In this document: positions 62,485 to 64,000 of the stretch, piece after piece
Numbering within the stretch: position 1 is the first letter of the stretch
Layout: each line of letters begins with the position of its first letter
NCBI RefSeq assembly: GCF_009811555.1
Contig: NZ_BLIN01000002.1
Coordinates: forward strand, 806,001-870,000
Source of the DNA: Streptomyces caniferus
Lineage (GTDB): Bacteria > Actinomycetota > Actinomycetes > Streptomycetales > Streptomycetaceae
Length of the DNA: 64,000 nt
Direction of reading: 5' to 3'
Position numbers and translations under genes: made by a program
The notes under the pieces: generated by a model
Told to the model about the DNA's origin: nothing
Seen by the model: only the letters and a program-made list of their open reading frames with translations
The model's database searches: none

Positions 62485-63933
62485 TCAGCCCTCCTCGTAC
62501 GGACCGGCCGGATCGAACGGGCCCGAGCCGCCGGCCGCCGCCGCGGAGCCACGCCGCGCACCGAACCGCAGGCCGGACCCCGACCCGGACCCGGAGGCCG
62601 GCCCCGGTGCCGTCCCCGAACCGGGAGCCGCCCCCGGCGTTATGGCCTTGCGCCTGCGCCCCGTCAGCGTCGGGCGCGCCCGGTGGCTGCCCCGGCCCTC
62701 CCGCCGCACGGCCGGTGACTCGACCAGGCCGAGCTCGCCCGCCAGCGCCCACAGCGCCTGCCGGACCGTCGACCGGCCGTCGAGGTCCTGCATCCGGCCC
62801 GCGTCGACACAGGGCTGGAGCTCCTTGAAGGCAGCCGGCACATGGGTCCTGGCGACCTGGGTGCCGGTGGCCTTGGCCACCAGCGGCGGCTGGATCTCGG
62901 TGTTACGGGTGAGGCGGTTGACCACGGTCGTGGTGTCCTCCGCCTGACGGATCTGCAGCCGGTCCCACAGCCGCACCTGCCGCTTGGCGGCCCGTACGGC
63001 CACCACGTCCGGCGTGGTCACCAGCAGGGCCACATCGGCGAGTTCGACGGCCGCGGCGTTGGCGGACTGCATCTGGGAGCCGCAGTCGACCAGCACCACT
63101 TCGTAGCGGGCCCGCAGTGCGCCGATGACCTGGCGGGCCGCCCGGTCGTCGACCTCCTCGCCGCGCTCCCCCTCCTCGGGCGCCAGCAGCAGCCCGAGAC
63201 CCGTGTGGTGGTCGTGCACCGCGTCCTGGAGCACCCGTACGGAGATGTCCGCGATGCCCGCCAGGTCGGCGATCGAGCGGCGGAACTGGACGTCCAGATA
63301 GGAGGCCACATCGCCGGACTGCAGATCCAGGTCCACCAGCGCGACGCTGCGGCCCGCGGCCCGTGCGGCCAGGGCCAGTTGCACGGCGGTGACGGTGGTG
63401 CCGACCCCGCCCTTGGCGCCGGTCACGGTCACCAGGGTGCCGGCCGGCCCGGGAGCCGCCTCCGGGCTGCCCCCCAGATGCACCCGTACGCCCGCCGACC
63501 ACTGGGCGGCGGCCTGCACCCGGGCGGCCAACTCGTCGTAGCCGAGCGGCAGTCCGACGATGCCGCGGGCGCCGGCGTCCATCGCGGCGGAGAACAGCGC
63601 GGGCCCGGCGTCCGTGGTGATCAGCACGACGCCGACGGCGGGGAAGCGCAGCGCCACCTCGCGGATCAGCTCCAGCGCCGGTGTCGGACCGATGCGCTCA
63701 TGGACGAGCACGACCTCGGGGAGCGCCTCGACGGCGGACGGACCGGCCGCGGGCGGGGCGCCTCCGGGAGCCGCGCCGGCCCCCTGGGCGGCGGCGCCGG
63801 CCAGGGCGTCGAGCAGCGCGGCGGAGTCCGCGACGGCGGGTGCGGGATCGGCGTCCGGCAACTGGTTGAGCAGCGAGGACACCGCTCGCGCCGCGTCCTG
63901 GTCGCCGATCGCCGGGAGGATACGGATGGTCAC
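62485..63933 (-). CDS. tadZ: CpaE/TadZ-like MinD-family ATPase
   Basis: A 482-residue protein. Residues about 1-150 form a degenerate receiver-like domain with an Ala/Gly/Pro-rich insertion. About 165-400 is the MinD/ParA-type ATPase with deviant Walker A TGAKGGVGTTVTAV and VALVDLDLQSGDVASYLD. The last 80 residues are a Gly/Ser/Pro-rich tail. TadZ positions the pilus machine. The ATG at 63933 lies 13 bp after the stop of the next upstream gene. Confidence 0.9.
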   Translation of the reverse strand: MTIRILPAIGDQDAARAVSSLLNQLPDADPAPAVADSAALLDALAGAAAQGAGAAPGGAPPAAGPSAVEALPEVVLVHERIGPTPALELIREVALRFPAVGVVLITTDAGPALFSAAMDAGARGIVGLPLGYDELAARVQAAAQWSAGVRVHLGGSPEAAPGPAGTLVTVTGAKGGVGTTVTAVQLALAARAAGRSVALVDLDLQSGDVASYLDVQFRRSIADLAGIADISVRVLQDAVHDHHTGLGLLLAPEEGERGEEVDDRAARQVIGALRARYEVVLVDCGSQMQSANAAAVELADVALLVTTPDVVAVRAAKRQVRLWDRLQIRQAEDTTTVVNRLTRNTEIQPPLVAKATGTQVARTHVPAAFKELQPCVDAGRMQDLDGRSTVRQALWALAGELGLVESPAVRREGRGSHRARPTLTGRRRKAITPGAAPGSGTAPGPASGSGSGSGLRFGARRGSAAAAGGSGPFDPAGPYEEG

Positions 63934-63946
63934 CTGAGCCTCCGGG

Positions 63947-64000
63947 TCACTTGTCGCCGTCGAGGGTGTACGTGCGCTGGCCGGGCGGGACGGTGGCCTC
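63947..64000 (-). CDS. C-terminal end of a gene cut by the window edge (probably CpaB/RcpC-like)
   Basis: The last 17 codons of a minus-strand gene read EATVPPGQRTYTLDGDK then TGA. Position directly upstream of tadZ is where the SAF-domain protein CpaB/RcpC lies in Tad operons, but the fragment is too short to identify by sequence. Confidence 0.45.
   Translation of the reverse strand, partial: EATVPPGQRTYTLDGDK

Overview
The window is a stretch of chromosome from a high-GC actinomycete, almost certainly a Streptomyces. Supporting signs are the strong third-position GC bias, the GTG starts, and the family content: WhiB-like protein, SpoIIE-type PP2C phosphatase, DUF397, actinobacterial three-cysteine AhpC, class II FBPase GlpX, polyphosphate glucokinase, and SapA-like secreted protein. 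No rRNA, tRNA, CRISPR array, insertion sequence or phage module was recognised.

Layout. (1) 1-13,000 is core metabolism: DUF6542 membrane protein, ppgK, ispH, an APC permease, xseA-xseB, a nitroreductase, DUF4245, glpX, a whiB-like gene, DUF1707 and class I fumarase. (2) 12,428-14,552 is a compact operon (SRPBCC protein, DUF4166 protein, TetR regulator) behind a promoter that carries twin TetR-type operators. (3) 14,580-18,170 looks like a strain-variable patch: a remnant-like small gene, a seven-blade WD40 protein with a helix-turn-helix-like N-terminus, a tiny membrane protein, a SnoaL-like protein and an orphan DUF397 gene. (4) 18,180-25,830 holds fumC, a FomD-like DUF402 protein, a methyltransferase, a large GAF-PP2C-ATPase phosphatase and a catalase. 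(5) 25,885-30,350 is visibly less GC-rich: three overlapping genes (a DUF1906/Rv2525c-like giant protein, a three-helix membrane protein, a Tat-exported M15-like protein without its expected zinc ligands) and a SapA-like secreted protein. This is the best candidate for an undescribed system. (6) 30,900-34,805 has a class A penicillin-binding protein, an SPFH protein and a small ribbon-helix-helix-like protein. (7) 34,850-43,573 is a PadR-controlled ABC export locus with three homologous FtsX-type permeases of about 800 residues and one ATPase. Two of its promoters share a 17-bp operator-like motif. (8) 43,631-53,232 carries a RibD-like reductase, oxyR and the divergent ahpC-ahpD pair, an AI-2E family protein, a transglycosylase-like secreted protein, PhoH, an isoprenyl transferase and an aldo/keto reductase. 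(9) 53,544-64,000 is a Tad/Flp pilus region: prepilin peptidase, OmpA-like protein, lipoprotein, TadG-like protein, Flp pilin, TadC, TadB, TadA, two TadE-like proteins, TadZ and the last codons of a further gene cut by the window edge. A DUF192 protein and a small P-loop kinase lie inside it.

How the genes fit together. Oxidative stress defence recurs (catalase, OxyR-AhpCD, an oxygen-sensitive class I beside an oxygen-stable class II fumarase). Envelope work dominates the second half: penicillin-binding protein, transglycosylase, isoprenyl transferase, DUF1906/M15-like operon, pilus. Strong hairpins separate most transcription units, and many genes within operons overlap by 4 nt (ATGA or GTGA). 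All functional calls rest on reading motifs; no database search was run. Start codons were moved from the longest frame where a ribosome binding site or the family's normal N-terminus argued for it.
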